Numbered from the stretch's first letter, positions 7,707 through 15,283 are shown. The stretch: 64,000 nucleotides of DNA from Actinokineospora pegani (GCF_009745975.1 NZ_WHOL01000065.1:1-64000); one strand, 5' to 3'. Numbers and translations: made by a program. Notes: generated from the sequence alone by a model not told the origin.

Positions 7707-8530
7707 CAGCGTTCCCATCGTTCGAGTTGAGAATGGAACGTTAGCATAGTTCTGTCTGCGGGATACTGGGCATCAGATACTTCGACTACGCGATCTGTTG
7801 TGTCAATTGAAACTCGTCGCACCCAGATGATGGGGGTTCCGTCCGACAGGTTCCATGCTTGTGATTCAACTGTTGTCGGCATGGCGGCGGTCACATGGTC
7901 GATTACCCTGTCGACTTCCACCCCCACTGTGTATAGCTGATGCATCGTGCCGCCTGCCCAAGCTTTTTTTCGCGGGTCAGGATCGGCTATGTCGGGGTTT
8001 TGCTTGGTGAATTCTGCCAATAGCCAAGATGTCGACCATGCAGCGAGTGTGCCATTTTTCTTGTCTTTATGTGTAAATTCCCTCCTAAAAAGCTCGGAAC
8101 CTTCCGGTATGCCGAAAGCGTCTGCTAGGCCAAGGTCTGCTGGAACAAATGAGTAAGACGCCTCGAAGTGCAGCTTATCCAACGAAGAATTGAGATCATC
8201 CTCGGCAAGTCCTCGGCTTCTACGCACTTCTTCGCTCGCAAGTACAAGATCCTTCTCGAACTGGTGACGGTCGTTGCTTCGCTCTACCCGTGCAGGAGCG
8301 GCGCGAACGAGGGGGGCTTTGCCTCGTCCGCCCGTTACGAGTCCTTGTGTCTTGAGCAACGCCACAGCGGACCGAGCTGTCGTGCTGGAGCAGTGGTAGG
8401 TGGTCATCAGCTCAACCATGGTCGGTATGGAGTCGCCTTCTCGCAGGTCACCAGACTCGATGCGGATGCGGATGTCGTCTGCGATCCGTAGCGCTACGGG
8501 TTGGCGGGCCTCGGTCCTCTGGGGGTTCAT
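7706..8530 (-). CDS. GntR family regulator with UTRA domain (KorSA-like)
   Basis: This 274-aa repressor-type protein has an N-terminal GntR winged helix (about 10-75: LRIADDIRIRIESGDLREGD, then YHCSSTTARSAVALLKTQGL) and a C-terminal UTRA ligand-binding domain (about 110-270, with FRREFTHKDKKNGTLAAWST). In pSAM2 the GntR protein KorSA represses its own gene and pra, and the gene position is equivalent here: divergent from a Pra-like gene. Two perfect 14-bp palindromes in the shared promoter region are its likely operators. The ATG at 8530 is chosen (GGGGG just upstream); the ATG at 8548 would add six residues. Confidence 0.85.
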   Translation of the reverse strand: MNPQRTEARQPVALRIADDIRIRIESGDLREGDSIPTMVELMTTYHCSSTTARSAVALLKTQGLVTGGRGKAPLVRAAPARVERSNDRHQFEKDLVLASEEVRRSRGLAEDDLNSSLDKLHFEASYSFVPADLGLADAFGIPEGSELFRREFTHKDKKNGTLAAWSTSWLLAEFTKQNPDIADPDPRKKAWAGGTMHQLYTVGVEVDRVIDHVTAAMPTTVESQAWNLSDGTPIIWVRRVSIDTTDRVVEVSDAQYPADRTMLTFHSQLERWER

Positions 8531-8556
8531 ACCCCCATCGTAGTGCATGTTTGCGG

Positions 8557-8570
8557 GTTTGCGCGCAAAC
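8557..8570. promoter_or_regulatory. operator palindrome 1 for the GntR regulator
   Basis: The site gtttgcgcgcaaac is a perfect 14-bp palindrome immediately upstream of the GntR gene. An extra half-site gtttgcg lies just before it (8549-8555). An identical copy occurs at 8618-8631. Confidence 0.8.
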
Positions 8571-8573
8571 CAC

Positions 8574-8602
8574 TTGCGTGGTGCCCAGCACCCGTGTAGC
8601 TT
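8574..8602 (+). promoter_or_regulatory. promoter of the Pra-like gene between the two operators
   Basis: A -35 TTGCGT (8574-8579), a 17-bp spacer and a -10 TAGCTT (8597-8602) lie between the two palindromes. The downstream palindrome would cover the transcription start, so repression by the GntR protein is expected. Confidence 0.5.
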
Positions 8603-8617
8603 CGATCAGGACAGCAA

Positions 8618-8631
8618 GTTTGCGCGCAAAC
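8618..8631. promoter_or_regulatory. operator palindrome 2 for the GntR regulator
   Basis: A second exact copy of gtttgcgcgcaaac, 61 bp from the first, followed by another half-site (cgcaaac, 8633-8639). It sits between the predicted -10 box and the start of the Pra-like gene. Confidence 0.8.
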
Positions 8632-8660
8632 ACGCAAACGCACTAACTTGGAGGATGGCC

Positions 8661-9020
8661 ATGTTGCGGAACCTGCCGGTCCTGTTGGACGGGTACAAGC
8701 TGATGGTGACCGAGGACCCGATGCTGAAGGTGTACGAGAAGGACGGCAAGCAGGTGATGGCGACGGACAGCGAGGGTGCGTCGTTGTACACGGTCACGCT
8801 GTTCGTGAAGCCTCCGGCGGACTCTTCGGGTCGGATCGGCAAGGGCATGGAGGTCAAGGTGACCTTGGAGACCGACCCGGGCGAGGTGGCGGAGGGATCC
8901 CGTGTGGAGTTGGTGAACCCCCGGATCTCGCAGTGGGAGATCGAGGGTCGGGCCGGGGTTTCGTGGAGGGCGACCGGGGTCAAGCCCGCCAGCCCGCAGC
9001 GTGCCGTGTCGGCCGCGTAG
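8661..9020 (+). CDS. Pra-like / SCO3933-family regulatory protein
   Basis: This 119-aa protein (MLRNLPVLLDGYKLMVTEDP... LYTVTLFVKP... GVSWRATGVKPA) resembles small AICE proteins annotated as SCO3933-family or plasmid replication, integration and excision activators (Pra in pSAM2). Pra switches on replication and int/xis expression when relieved of GntR repression. The position supports this: it is divergent from the GntR gene, with operators in between. The second ATG (8661) is chosen because GGAGG (8650-8654) is ideally spaced for it and abuts the first ATG (8655). The family call rests on overall pattern, not on a catalytic motif. Confidence 0.6.
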   Translation: MLRNLPVLLDGYKLMVTEDPMLKVYEKDGKQVMATDSEGASLYTVTLFVKPPADSSGRIGKGMEVKVTLETDPGEVAEGSRVELVNPRISQWEIEGRAGVSWRATGVKPASPQRAVSAA

Positions 9021-9030
9021 CTGATCTTCC

Positions 9031-9053
9031 GGGGTGCTGGCACCCCGTTGTTT
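9031..9053 (+). terminator. terminator after the Pra-like gene
   Basis: The stem ggggtg/cacccc with loop ctgg (9031-9046) is followed by gttgttt. It lies 10 bp after the stop codon and separates the regulatory gene from the transfer operon. Confidence 0.5.
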
Positions 9054-9238
9054 CACCGCCTTGGAGTCCCGGTTAACGAGAGTTCCGGTGTGATTCCTCG
9101 ATAAGCATTGCTGTTTGAGAATTCCATAGTGAGCCGATCCATGTCTTTTTCCGGTCGCTGAGGCCGGACAGGTTCGGTTGCCCCTGGGTGCTTGACGGGG
9201 GCTTCCGTGCCTGGTCACGACAGTGAAAGGAGGTGGGT

Positions 9239-9523
9239 GTGGGTGTTCGTGTCTGCGAGGGGGTGATGTACGCGGATTCGGGGCAGACGGCGCGGGAGTC
9301 ACCGGATGGGTGGTTGGTGTCGTTTCTGCCGGATCGCTACTTCTCGCGGAATGCGGCGGTGACGGCGTTGAACCTGGCCGAGCTGATCGCCTCGGGTGGG
9401 CACGGCGACCGAACCCGGTTGCGGCTGGCCGAGTCGTGGTTGGACGAGTTGGGACTTGGTTGGGAGGACGTGCGCTGCCTTCATCGGTGGCGTGGGTTCG
9501 TCGAGGACAACACTGAAAGGTAG
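9239..9523 (+). CDS. hypothetical small AICE protein
   Basis: This protein of about 94 aa contains DGWLVSFLPDRYFSRNAAVTAL and an acidic/Trp C-terminus (WLDELGLGWEDVRCLHRW). I do not recognise the family. The GTG at 9239 follows AAAGGAGG at an ideal spacing; an in-frame GTG at 9233 overlaps that ribosome binding site, and a Met codon follows a few residues later. It is the first gene of the transfer operon and ends 8 bp before the next gene. Confidence 0.6.
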   Translation: MGVRVCEGVMYADSGQTARESPDGWLVSFLPDRYFSRNAAVTALNLAELIASGGHGDRTRLRLAESWLDELGLGWEDVRCLHRWRGFVEDNTER

Positions 9524-9531
9524 GTGGGCTT

Positions 9532-9783
9532 GTGGCTGAGAAGAAGCCGGAGGCGCAGGAGAAGTACCTCGCGCTGGTGTCGGCGATGGACGCGGTTCAG
9601 GAGGGTCTGGACGGGTTGACCCGTCTGATCAAGAGCTACTCGCCGCCGCAGACGAACTGGCGGACGAAGTCCAAGCGGGAGTTGCAGGGGCTGCGCACCA
9701 ACGCGCAGAACAAGTTGGATGACCTGCGGCAGATCGCGAAGAACTACGAGGCCGAGATGGTCGCGAAGGAGTGGAGGCTCTGA
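9532..9783 (+). CDS. hypothetical small coiled-coil protein
   Basis: This 83-aa protein (MAEKKPEAQEKYLALVSAM...) is mostly charged helix: KSKRELQGLRTNAQNKLDDL followed by RQIAKNYEAEMVAKEWRL looks like a coiled coil. It starts with GTG after a gaaaggtag sequence. Its stop overlaps the next start (TGATG at 9781-9785), so the two are co-translated and may form a complex. The function is unknown. Confidence 0.6.
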   Translation: MAEKKPEAQEKYLALVSAMDAVQEGLDGLTRLIKSYSPPQTNWRTKSKRELQGLRTNAQNKLDDLRQIAKNYEAEMVAKEWRL

Positions 9784-9968
9784 TGTCGCACCAGGTGGAG
9801 AACACGCTGGCCGAGATGGACGCGGCGATGAACAAGCTCAAGGCCGCGTATGAGGACATCAAGATCCGACGGGAGTTCTTCGGCGTGCACCACAAGGTCC
9901 TGACGACGGCGGTGGCGCGGTTGACGGTCGAGGTGGCCGACAGCCAGGCGGGGTTCGAGTTCGGCTGA
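9783..9968 (+). CDS. hypothetical small helical protein
   Basis: This 61-aa protein (MSHQVENTLAEMDAAMNKLK...) is helical with heptad-like spacing and ends SQAGFEFG. It overlaps the previous gene at TGATG, and GGAGG lies just before the ATG, inside the end of that gene. I cannot assign a function; pairing with the preceding coiled-coil protein is inferred from coupling. Confidence 0.55.
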   Translation: MSHQVENTLAEMDAAMNKLKAAYEDIKIRREFFGVHHKVLTTAVARLTVEVADSQAGFEFG

Positions 9969-10094
9969 TCGACCCTGGCGGGTCCGGGGACAACTGAACA
10001 CGGTTAGACGGCATGGCGACCGGCCTCGTGCACCCCTTGGTGGTGTGTGGGGCCGGTCGCCGTTTCTCACCCCTTTCGGAAGGGAGGACGGCAG

Positions 10095-11489
10095 ATGAGC
10101 AAGCAGAGCAAGCGTCACCCCGGGGCGGAGTTCCGGGCGGCGGCGTGGTTGGTGCGGCACCCGGGGTGGTCGGGGGTGCCGGTGGCGTTGTCGACGTCGG
10201 CGGCGACGTTGGGTGTGGACGGGACCGCAGGGGTCGGGGGCGCGGTGCTGGGCGCGGGTTTGGTGGCGTGCGGGGGTTGGTATCGGGGTCACCCGGACAC
10301 GTGGGACCGGTTCGCGGCCCCGGTGTGGCGGGCGTGGCGGCGGCGCTGGTGGACCTATGTGGGGTGGCGGTGGCGGGACGCGGTCGAGGACTGCGGGTTG
10401 ACCACCACCAACGCCCGGACCGGGCAGGTGCGACGTCCTCGGGTGATCCGGGTCCGCTCCTGGTCCCCGTCCACGGACGTGATCACGGTGCGGATGGTCC
10501 CCGGTCAGGCGCTCTCGACCTGGGAGCAGCGGTTGCCGGAGCTGACGGAGTCGCTGCGCGCGGTCCGGCTCGGGGTGTCGAAGGTCAAGCCGCGGGTCAT
10601 CGCCCTGGTGGTGCAGCGCTCCGAGCCGTTCACCGACCTGATCCCGGCCCCGGCCATGGCCGCGATCGTCGGCGATGTCGACGTGTCGGCGGTCTACCTC
10701 GGCGAGACCGAGCACGGCCAAGACCTGACGGTGGACCTGTTGGGACAGCACGTGTTCATCGCGGGTGCCACCGGGGCGGGGAAGAACTCACTTGTCGCGT
10801 CGATGCTGCGGGTGATCGCCCCGTTGGTGCGGGACGGGTTGGTCCGGCTGTGGATTGCGGACCCCAAGAAAAGCGAGTTCGCCGCGCTGGAATCGATCGC
10901 GTACCGCTTCGCCACCGACACCGAGAAGGTCGACGAGGCCGGGGTGTACTCGATCGCGGACATGATCAAGCAGTTCCGGGCGGAGATGGAGGCCCGGCAG
11001 GCGGCGTTGGGAAAAGCCAAGAAGCGCAAGTTCACCATGTCGGCCGAGACCCCGTTGGACCTGCTGATCCTCGACGAGTTGGGCGCGATCACCGCCTACG
11101 GCGACATCGCCCGGGTGGTGCGCCGCGACCTGGCGGTGATCGCCACCCAGGGGCGTGCTTCGGGGCACCGCATGTGGGGGTTGGTGCAGGAGCCCTCCAA
11201 AGACGTTGTCCCGATCCGGGACCTGTTCACCTTCCGGGTCTGCCTGCGGGTCACCTCGGCCGCCCAGGTGGACATGGTCCTGGGGGAGAACGCCCGTGCC
11301 CGTGGGGCCCTGGCCGACGAGATCCCCAACATCGACGAGACCGCCGGGATCGGGTTCGTCATCGAGCCCCGTTCCCGCACCCCGGTTCGGGTCCGGGCCG
11401 CGTTCGTCTCCGACGCCGAGTTGACCGAGTTCGTCGAGTTCGTTTCCCACGGCCCCGACCTGGGGCCCTCACTGAGGGTGGTTGCCTGA
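10095..11489 (+). CDS. FtsK/SpoIIIE-type conjugal transfer ATPase (TraB/TraSA-like)
   Basis: In actinomycete elements a single FtsK-like hexameric translocase moves double-stranded DNA between mycelial cells. This 464-aa protein has two N-terminal hydrophobic stretches (about 25-65), then a RecA-like motor. Walker A is GATGAGKN (224-231), Walker B is LDLLILDELGAI, and an arginine-rich sensor region (VIATQGRASGHRMWGLVQ) follows. The residue after the Walker lysine is Asn, not Ser/Thr. The start follows GGGAGG at 10081-10086. It overlaps the next gene by one base. A C-terminal winged helix that would read the clt site is not obvious. Confidence 0.88.
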   Translation: MSKQSKRHPGAEFRAAAWLVRHPGWSGVPVALSTSAATLGVDGTAGVGGAVLGAGLVACGGWYRGHPDTWDRFAAPVWRAWRRRWWTYVGWRWRDAVEDCGLTTTNARTGQVRRPRVIRVRSWSPSTDVITVRMVPGQALSTWEQRLPELTESLRAVRLGVSKVKPRVIALVVQRSEPFTDLIPAPAMAAIVGDVDVSAVYLGETEHGQDLTVDLLGQHVFIAGATGAGKNSLVASMLRVIAPLVRDGLVRLWIADPKKSEFAALESIAYRFATDTEKVDEAGVYSIADMIKQFRAEMEARQAALGKAKKRKFTMSAETPLDLLILDELGAITAYGDIARVVRRDLAVIATQGRASGHRMWGLVQEPSKDVVPIRDLFTFRVCLRVTSAAQVDMVLGENARARGALADEIPNIDETAGIGFVIEPRSRTPVRVRAAFVSDAELTEFVEFVSHGPDLGPSLRVVA

Positions 11490-11662
11490 TGATCACGATT
11501 GTTCGCGTGGCTGTGGCCGCGCTGCTGCTGGTGCCGACCGCCGGGCAGATCGGCGGCGTGCCCGACGTGGGGGCGTGGGTGCTGTTCGCGGCCCTGGTGC
11601 TGACGGTCCTGTTCGGCACGACGCTGTTTCGCACCCGGACTGAGCGCGACGGCGGCGTGTGA
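11489..11662 (+). CDS. small membrane protein of the transfer operon
   Basis: A 57-aa protein with two hydrophobic segments (IVRVAVAALLLVP and VGAWVLFAALVLTVLFGTTLF) and a charged tail (RTRTERDGGV). Starts and stops overlap both neighbours (TGATG), which supports its reality despite its size. It probably sits in the membrane beside the transfer ATPase; the role is unknown. Confidence 0.6.
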   Translation: MITIVRVAVAALLLVPTAGQIGGVPDVGAWVLFAALVLTVLFGTTLFRTRTERDGGV

Positions 11663-12477
11663 TGGCCGGGCTGGTGTTCTACACCGGGGTGCATCACCCG
11701 AATTGGTTGTGGGACTTGGAGTTTGACGCGTTCGTGTCCCACCGCCGCTTGGTGGGCCGGTCGTTGCGCGGTCTGCGCAAGGCCCGTCGCCGGTTCGCGA
11801 TCGACTCGGGCGGGTTCACCGAGGTCAGCCAGTTCGGCGGGTGGCGCACCACCCCGGAGGACTACGTGACCTCGGTGCGTGCCTACACCGCCCGCCTGGG
11901 TCGCCCGGACTTCATCGCCCCGCAGGACTGGATGTGTGAGCCGTTCATCATCCGCCGCACCGGGCTGAGCGTGGCCGAGCACCAGCGCCGCACGGTGGCC
12001 AACTACCTGCGGTTGCGCGAGCTCGCACCGGACCTGCCGATCATCCCGGTCGTGCAGGGTTGGCAACTCGGCGACTACCTGCGCTGCGTGGACCTCTACG
12101 CCCGCGCCGGGGTCGACCTCGCTGACGCCCCCCTGGTGGGGTTGGGGTCGGTGTGCCGCCGCCAATCCACCGACGAGATAGCCCAGGTCGTCACCACCCT
12201 GGCCGCCGGGGGCCTGGGCCTGCACGGGTTCGGGGTCAAGACCGCCGGGCTCGCCCTCTACGGGGACCACCTGGTCTCGGCGGACTCCATGGCCTGGTCG
12301 TTCCGCGCCCGCCGCAGCCCCGCCCTACCCGGGTGCGTGACTCACCGCAACTGCGCCAACTGCCCGCGCTATGCCGCCCAGTGGCGCGACAACGTCCTGA
12401 CCGGTCTGCGCCACCGCCAGACCCGCCCCTGGCAGATGTCCTTCCTGGACCTGCCCAACCAAGGAGTTGCCCGATGA
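11662..12477 (+). CDS. DpdA-like protein of the tRNA-guanine transglycosylase superfamily
   Basis: This 271-aa protein has the TGT barrel signatures. FAIDSGGFTEV places Asp48 at the catalytic acid/base position of TGT (DSGGF). PQDWMCE, IPVVQGW and PLVGLGSV match substrate-loop strands. Asp208 in SADSMAW matches the nucleophile region. CVTHRNCANC (225-234) with downstream His resembles the zinc site. DpdA enzymes insert 7-deazaguanine bases into DNA. The protein is shorter than bacterial TGT (~375 aa), as in phage/AICE DpdA-like proteins. No preQ0 synthesis or dpdB/C genes lie nearby, so it would need host precursor. It overlaps the neighbours (TGATG before, ATGA after). DNA rather than RNA as substrate is inferred from context. 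Confidence 0.72.
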   Translation: MAGLVFYTGVHHPNWLWDLEFDAFVSHRRLVGRSLRGLRKARRRFAIDSGGFTEVSQFGGWRTTPEDYVTSVRAYTARLGRPDFIAPQDWMCEPFIIRRTGLSVAEHQRRTVANYLRLRELAPDLPIIPVVQGWQLGDYLRCVDLYARAGVDLADAPLVGLGSVCRRQSTDEIAQVVTTLAAGGLGLHGFGVKTAGLALYGDHLVSADSMAWSFRARRSPALPGCVTHRNCANCPRYAAQWRDNVLTGLRHRQTRPWQMSFLDLPNQGVAR

Positions 12478-12713
12478 CCGCGATCCTGCCCGCCCCCGGG
12501 TCCCTGGGCTCCGCCCTGGACCTGGTCGACCTGCTCGACACCTGCGACACCTGCACCGGTACCGGCCTGGTGGCCGTCCCGCGCGGGGTCGAGGGCTGCA
12601 CGGTGTGCCTCGGGGCTGGGCTGGCCCGTGTGTGCGGCGACTGCCTCGGCCCCGGCCACACCTGCGGCGGCTTGCCGTGCGACACCTGCGACGGTGCCGG
12701 GCAGGTGGCCTGA
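12474..12713 (+). CDS. small CxxC-rich (DnaJ-type zinc knuckle) protein
   Basis: This 79-aa protein has four Cys pairs: CDTCTGTG, CTVCLGAG, CGDCLGPGHTC and CDTCDGAG. These match the CxxCxGxG repeats of the DnaJ zinc-finger domain, which binds two zinc ions, but there is no J domain. It overlaps the DpdA-like gene by 4 bp (ATGA) and the next gene at TGATG. Tight coupling suggests it may serve the DpdA-like enzyme or the transfer operon; no direct evidence exists. Confidence 0.7.
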   Translation: MTAILPAPGSLGSALDLVDLLDTCDTCTGTGLVAVPRGVEGCTVCLGAGLARVCGDCLGPGHTCGGLPCDTCDGAGQVA

Positions 12714-13039
12714 TGCCGCAGGACAGCATCATCGTGGGCGGGCAGCGGGTGGCCGTCGAGTACGCGCACTCGCTGCTGTCCTACGCCGGGGCCGGGCGAC
12801 TGTTCAGCGACCACCACACGGCCTGGGCCGAGACGGAGAGCGGGTTGCTGCGCCGCTACTTCGCGCACGCCTGCGAGGTGGCCCGACTGCTGCGCCAGAC
12901 GGGGAACCTGGTTCTGGACCACTCCGGCCTGATGACCCGGCTGTCCGAGGACGGGGAGCGGGCACAGGTCGTGCCCGTCGCGCTGAGCCGGTCCGGGCGC
13001 GACCTGCTCGATGCCCTCGACGTCGACTCGCTGGGCTGA
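12713..13039 (+). CDS. hypothetical protein with winged-helix-like C-terminus
   Basis: A 108-aa soluble protein (MPQDSIIVGGQRVAVEYAHS...). The C-terminal PVALSRSGRDLLDAL resembles the LTxxGxxLL wing motif seen in several other small proteins of this element (13698, 14019 and 16696). The start overlaps the upstream stop. No family is recognised; a DNA-binding role is only a guess. Confidence 0.6.
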   Translation: MPQDSIIVGGQRVAVEYAHSLLSYAGAGRLFSDHHTAWAETESGLLRRYFAHACEVARLLRQTGNLVLDHSGLMTRLSEDGERAQVVPVALSRSGRDLLDALDVDSLG

Positions 13040-13105
13040 CCGCCCCGGCACCAGCACTTCATCGCACATCCCTGATCAATTCTGACCATTGTGGAAGGTG
13101 ACCTA

Positions 13106-13339
13106 ATGTCGTTGTGGCGCATCGGTTTCAAGATCTGGTCAACCCTCAAGATCGCCAGGGTGGTGGTGTTCGGCGCGGTCGCCGCGCTGGTGGCCCTGCT
13201 GCTCACCGGCCCCGGCCCGGTGTTCTGGGTGGTGGTCGGCTCCACGGTCCTGGTCGGCGCGGGAGCCTGGTCGGTGCTCGCCGAGTTGGAACAGCGCGAG
13301 ACCGGCGGCAAGCCCACCCCGGACAAGGCCCGCAAGTGA
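13106..13339 (+). CDS. small two-helix membrane protein
   Basis: This 77-aa protein has two adjacent hydrophobic helices (VVVFGAVAALVALLLTG and VFWVVVGSTVLVGAGAW) and a charged C-terminus (QRETGGKPTPDKARK). It starts at ATG 13106 after GGAAGG. It overlaps the next gene by GTGA. It may belong to the mating or spread apparatus like other small Spd proteins; unproven. Confidence 0.6.
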   Translation: MSLWRIGFKIWSTLKIARVVVFGAVAALVALLLTGPGPVFWVVVGSTVLVGAGAWSVLAELEQRETGGKPTPDKARK

Positions 13340-13686
13340 GCGTGTGGAGCCCGGTCGACACCGCCGAAAAGGACCTGGTGCTGAGGTTGCTCGACCTCGC
13401 CCATCACGACGGGGTGGTGCTGACCCATACCGACACCGTGTTCATGCGAGACGAACACCGGCGGTGCTGGCGGCGGGCCACCCCCGACGAGACCGACGCC
13501 GTGGTGGTCCTGCACGGCGGCCACGAGCTGTGGGCCGACGACAGCTACTTCCCGGTCAGCGACGAGGGCAGCGCCGAGTACCACCAGGCCACCCCGGTGT
13601 ACCCGACTGTGTCGGGCCGCTACCTCGCCGAGCACCTGCGGGGATGCACCCCCGCCAACCAGACCGACCAGACCACGCTGTGGTGA
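13336..13686 (+). CDS. hypothetical AICE protein (116 aa)
   Basis: The sequence MSVWSPVDTAEKDLVLRLLD... contains a His/Asp-rich middle (HTDTVFMRDEHRRCWRRATP) and ends QTDQTTLW. It starts with GTG overlapping the previous stop (GTGA). No family recognised. The gene order suggests one long transfer operon from 9239 to 18397. Confidence 0.6.
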   Translation: MSVWSPVDTAEKDLVLRLLDLAHHDGVVLTHTDTVFMRDEHRRCWRRATPDETDAVVVLHGGHELWADDSYFPVSDEGSAEYHQATPVYPTVSGRYLAEHLRGCTPANQTDQTTLW

Positions 13687-13697
13687 CAGGAGCCGAC

Positions 13698-13985
13698 ATG
13701 ACCACCGAAACCGAGCTGATCCCGATCGGGGTCGGCATCACCCGCCGCGTGCTCGAATGCGCCGAGCGCGGTCGCCTCTACTGGGTAACCGCCGAAGCGT
13801 TGGAGGGCCCGGAGTTCGTCGACTACCCGCCGCTGCCCTCGGTCGAGCACTGGTGCGCGACCTACCTCGCCGAGACCGGCGAACTCGTCGCAGACGACCC
13901 CGGGTGGCTGTGCCCGGAAGGCGTCACCCCCTACCGGCTCTCCGAGACCGGCAAGACCCTGCTCGCCGACCTGCGCGGGCAGTAA
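13698..13985 (+). CDS. hypothetical AICE protein with winged-helix-like C-terminus
   Basis: A 95-aa protein starting MTTETELIPIGVGITRRVLE after AGGAG. The end, VTPYRLSETGKTLLADLRGQ, shares the LTxTGxxLL pattern with the products at 14019 and 16696, suggesting small paralogous winged-helix-like proteins. The function is unknown. Confidence 0.6.
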   Translation: MTTETELIPIGVGITRRVLECAERGRLYWVTAEALEGPEFVDYPPLPSVEHWCATYLAETGELVADDPGWLCPEGVTPYRLSETGKTLLADLRGQ

Positions 13986-14018
13986 CCGCCCACCACCCCT
14001 CGTTGACGGGAGCACCCG

Positions 14019-14429
14019 ATGCGACGGACCACCCCCACCAACATCCACCAGGTCGACCTGTTCGACCCCGACACCCCCGCACCACCCGCACCGGAGCCCA
14101 CGCCCATCCCGCGCCGACGTCGACCACCCCGCACCCCGAACCCGAAGGCCGCGCAGGAAATCCTCGACTTCGCCACCACCGGCCGTCTGGGCGTCCTCGA
14201 CGACAGCGACCGCATCGTGGCCATCAACCGCGACGACGACCGCGCCCGCGAAGTCCCCGACTCCGACACCGTCCACGCGCTGATCGCCTCCGGCTACCTC
14301 GAACCCGGCCCCAACCGCGACGTCGTCGACGCCCGATGGGGCATCACCCGAAAGCCCGTGACCCCGCTGCGGCTGACCAAGACCGGTCGGGCCCTGCTCG
14401 GCCGCTGGGCCGCGCTCAAACCCATTTGA
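14019..14429 (+). CDS. hypothetical AICE protein with winged-helix-like C-terminus
   Basis: A 136-aa protein with a Pro/Arg-rich N-terminus (about 18-42), then IDxATTG-like and ALIASGYLEPG helices and a terminal PLRLTKTGRALLGRWAAL. The C-terminal pattern repeats that of 13698-13985 and 16696-16971. It was called from ATG 14019 after ttgacgggag. The function is unknown. Confidence 0.6.
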   Translation: MRRTTPTNIHQVDLFDPDTPAPPAPEPTPIPRRRRPPRTPNPKAAQEILDFATTGRLGVLDDSDRIVAINRDDDRAREVPDSDTVHALIASGYLEPGPNRDVVDARWGITRKPVTPLRLTKTGRALLGRWAALKPI

Positions 14430-14446
14430 TCCCCCTGGGAGGAACC

Positions 14447-15283
14447 ATGTCCACCAAGGACAGCAGGAAGGAGGGCAACACCGCTGCGGTGCGCCGCCTC
14501 GGTCACGACCTGGCCGAGGCCCGCCGCCTGGCACCGCTGATGGCTGACCCGCTGCTCAACGCCATCCGGGTCGAGCGGCTGCGCGCCAGCATCACCCGCT
14601 GGCTGTGGATGTTCCTGGTCTGCGGCCTCGGGTACACCACCCCCGGCGTCCAGGAGTTCCTCGCCGTGGGCCGGACCATGGCGGACCCGACCTGGTGGGC
14701 GGCGTGGCTGGTCGAACCGGCGTTCGGCGGCATCCTGGTCACCCTGCTGCGCTGGGAAGCCGAGATGCTCGCCCGGGGCGTGGAGATCACCGCCCGCGCC
14801 GCGACCATCCTCAAACGAACCCTGCTCACCGCCACGCTGTTCATGAACGTCTACCCCACCATCCATCGCCCCGAGGGCGAACCGTTCTCCCTCGGTTCGA
14901 TGTTCGTGCACGCGGTGATCCCGCTGATCGTGTTCTTCCTGGCCGAGGTCATGCCCGTGGTCCAGCAGACCTGCGCCGCCGCCAAACACCCACCGGCAGC
15001 CCCGGCACCGGCCGTCGACCCCGTGGTCGAGGTGGGCATCGACGACACCCCCGCCGCCTCGACCGAGCCCCCGGCACCGGCACCACCGTTGATCGAGGCA
15101 GCCCCGCCCCCGTCGCCGACGACACCTGTTCCGAGGCTGCCTCCGGCTGTCCTGGCCACCATCCGCCAGCGCTTGGCCGCCGCCCGCGCCGAGGGCCGGG
15201 CACCCACCACAGCGGACGTGACCGGGGTGGTCGACCTCCCCGCCGACACCGCCGCCCGGCTCCTGGCCGACCTGGCCGCCTGA
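14447..15283 (+). CDS. membrane protein, Spd-like (plasmid spread) candidate
   Basis: This 278-aa protein has an N-terminal cytoplasmic helix, about four hydrophobic segments between residues 45 and 180 (ITRWLWMFLVCGLGY, WWAAWLVEPAFGGILVTLL, LLTATLFMNVYP, HAVIPLIVFFLAEVMPVV), a Pro/Ala-rich linker (about 185-235) and a C-terminal helical domain (LPPAVLATIRQRLAAARAEG... DVTGVVDLPADTAARLL) that looks like a helix-turn-helix. This arrangement and its place before repSA fit the Spd/DUF2637-like proteins needed for intramycelial spread. It starts after GGGAGGAACC. The family call is by architecture. Confidence 0.6.
   Translation: MSTKDSRKEGNTAAVRRLGHDLAEARRLAPLMADPLLNAIRVERLRASITRWLWMFLVCGLGYTTPGVQEFLAVGRTMADPTWWAAWLVEPAFGGILVTLLRWEAEMLARGVEITARAATILKRTLLTATLFMNVYPTIHRPEGEPFSLGSMFVHAVIPLIVFFLAEVMPVVQQTCAAAKHPPAAPAPAVDPVVEVGIDDTPAASTEPPAPAPPLIEAAPPPSPTTPVPRLPPAVLATIRQRLAAARAEGRAPTTADVTGVVDLPADTAARLLADLAA

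Noticed and set aside
9223-9516. Overlapping Gly/Val-rich frame beside the 9239-9523 gene
   Set aside because: The 9239 frame has the well-spaced ribosome binding site and a normal amino-acid composition.
9744-10751. Long minus-strand open frame opposite the transfer operon
   Set aside because: Typical high-GC shadow frame: Arg/His/Pro-rich, no motif, antisense to clearly coding transfer genes.
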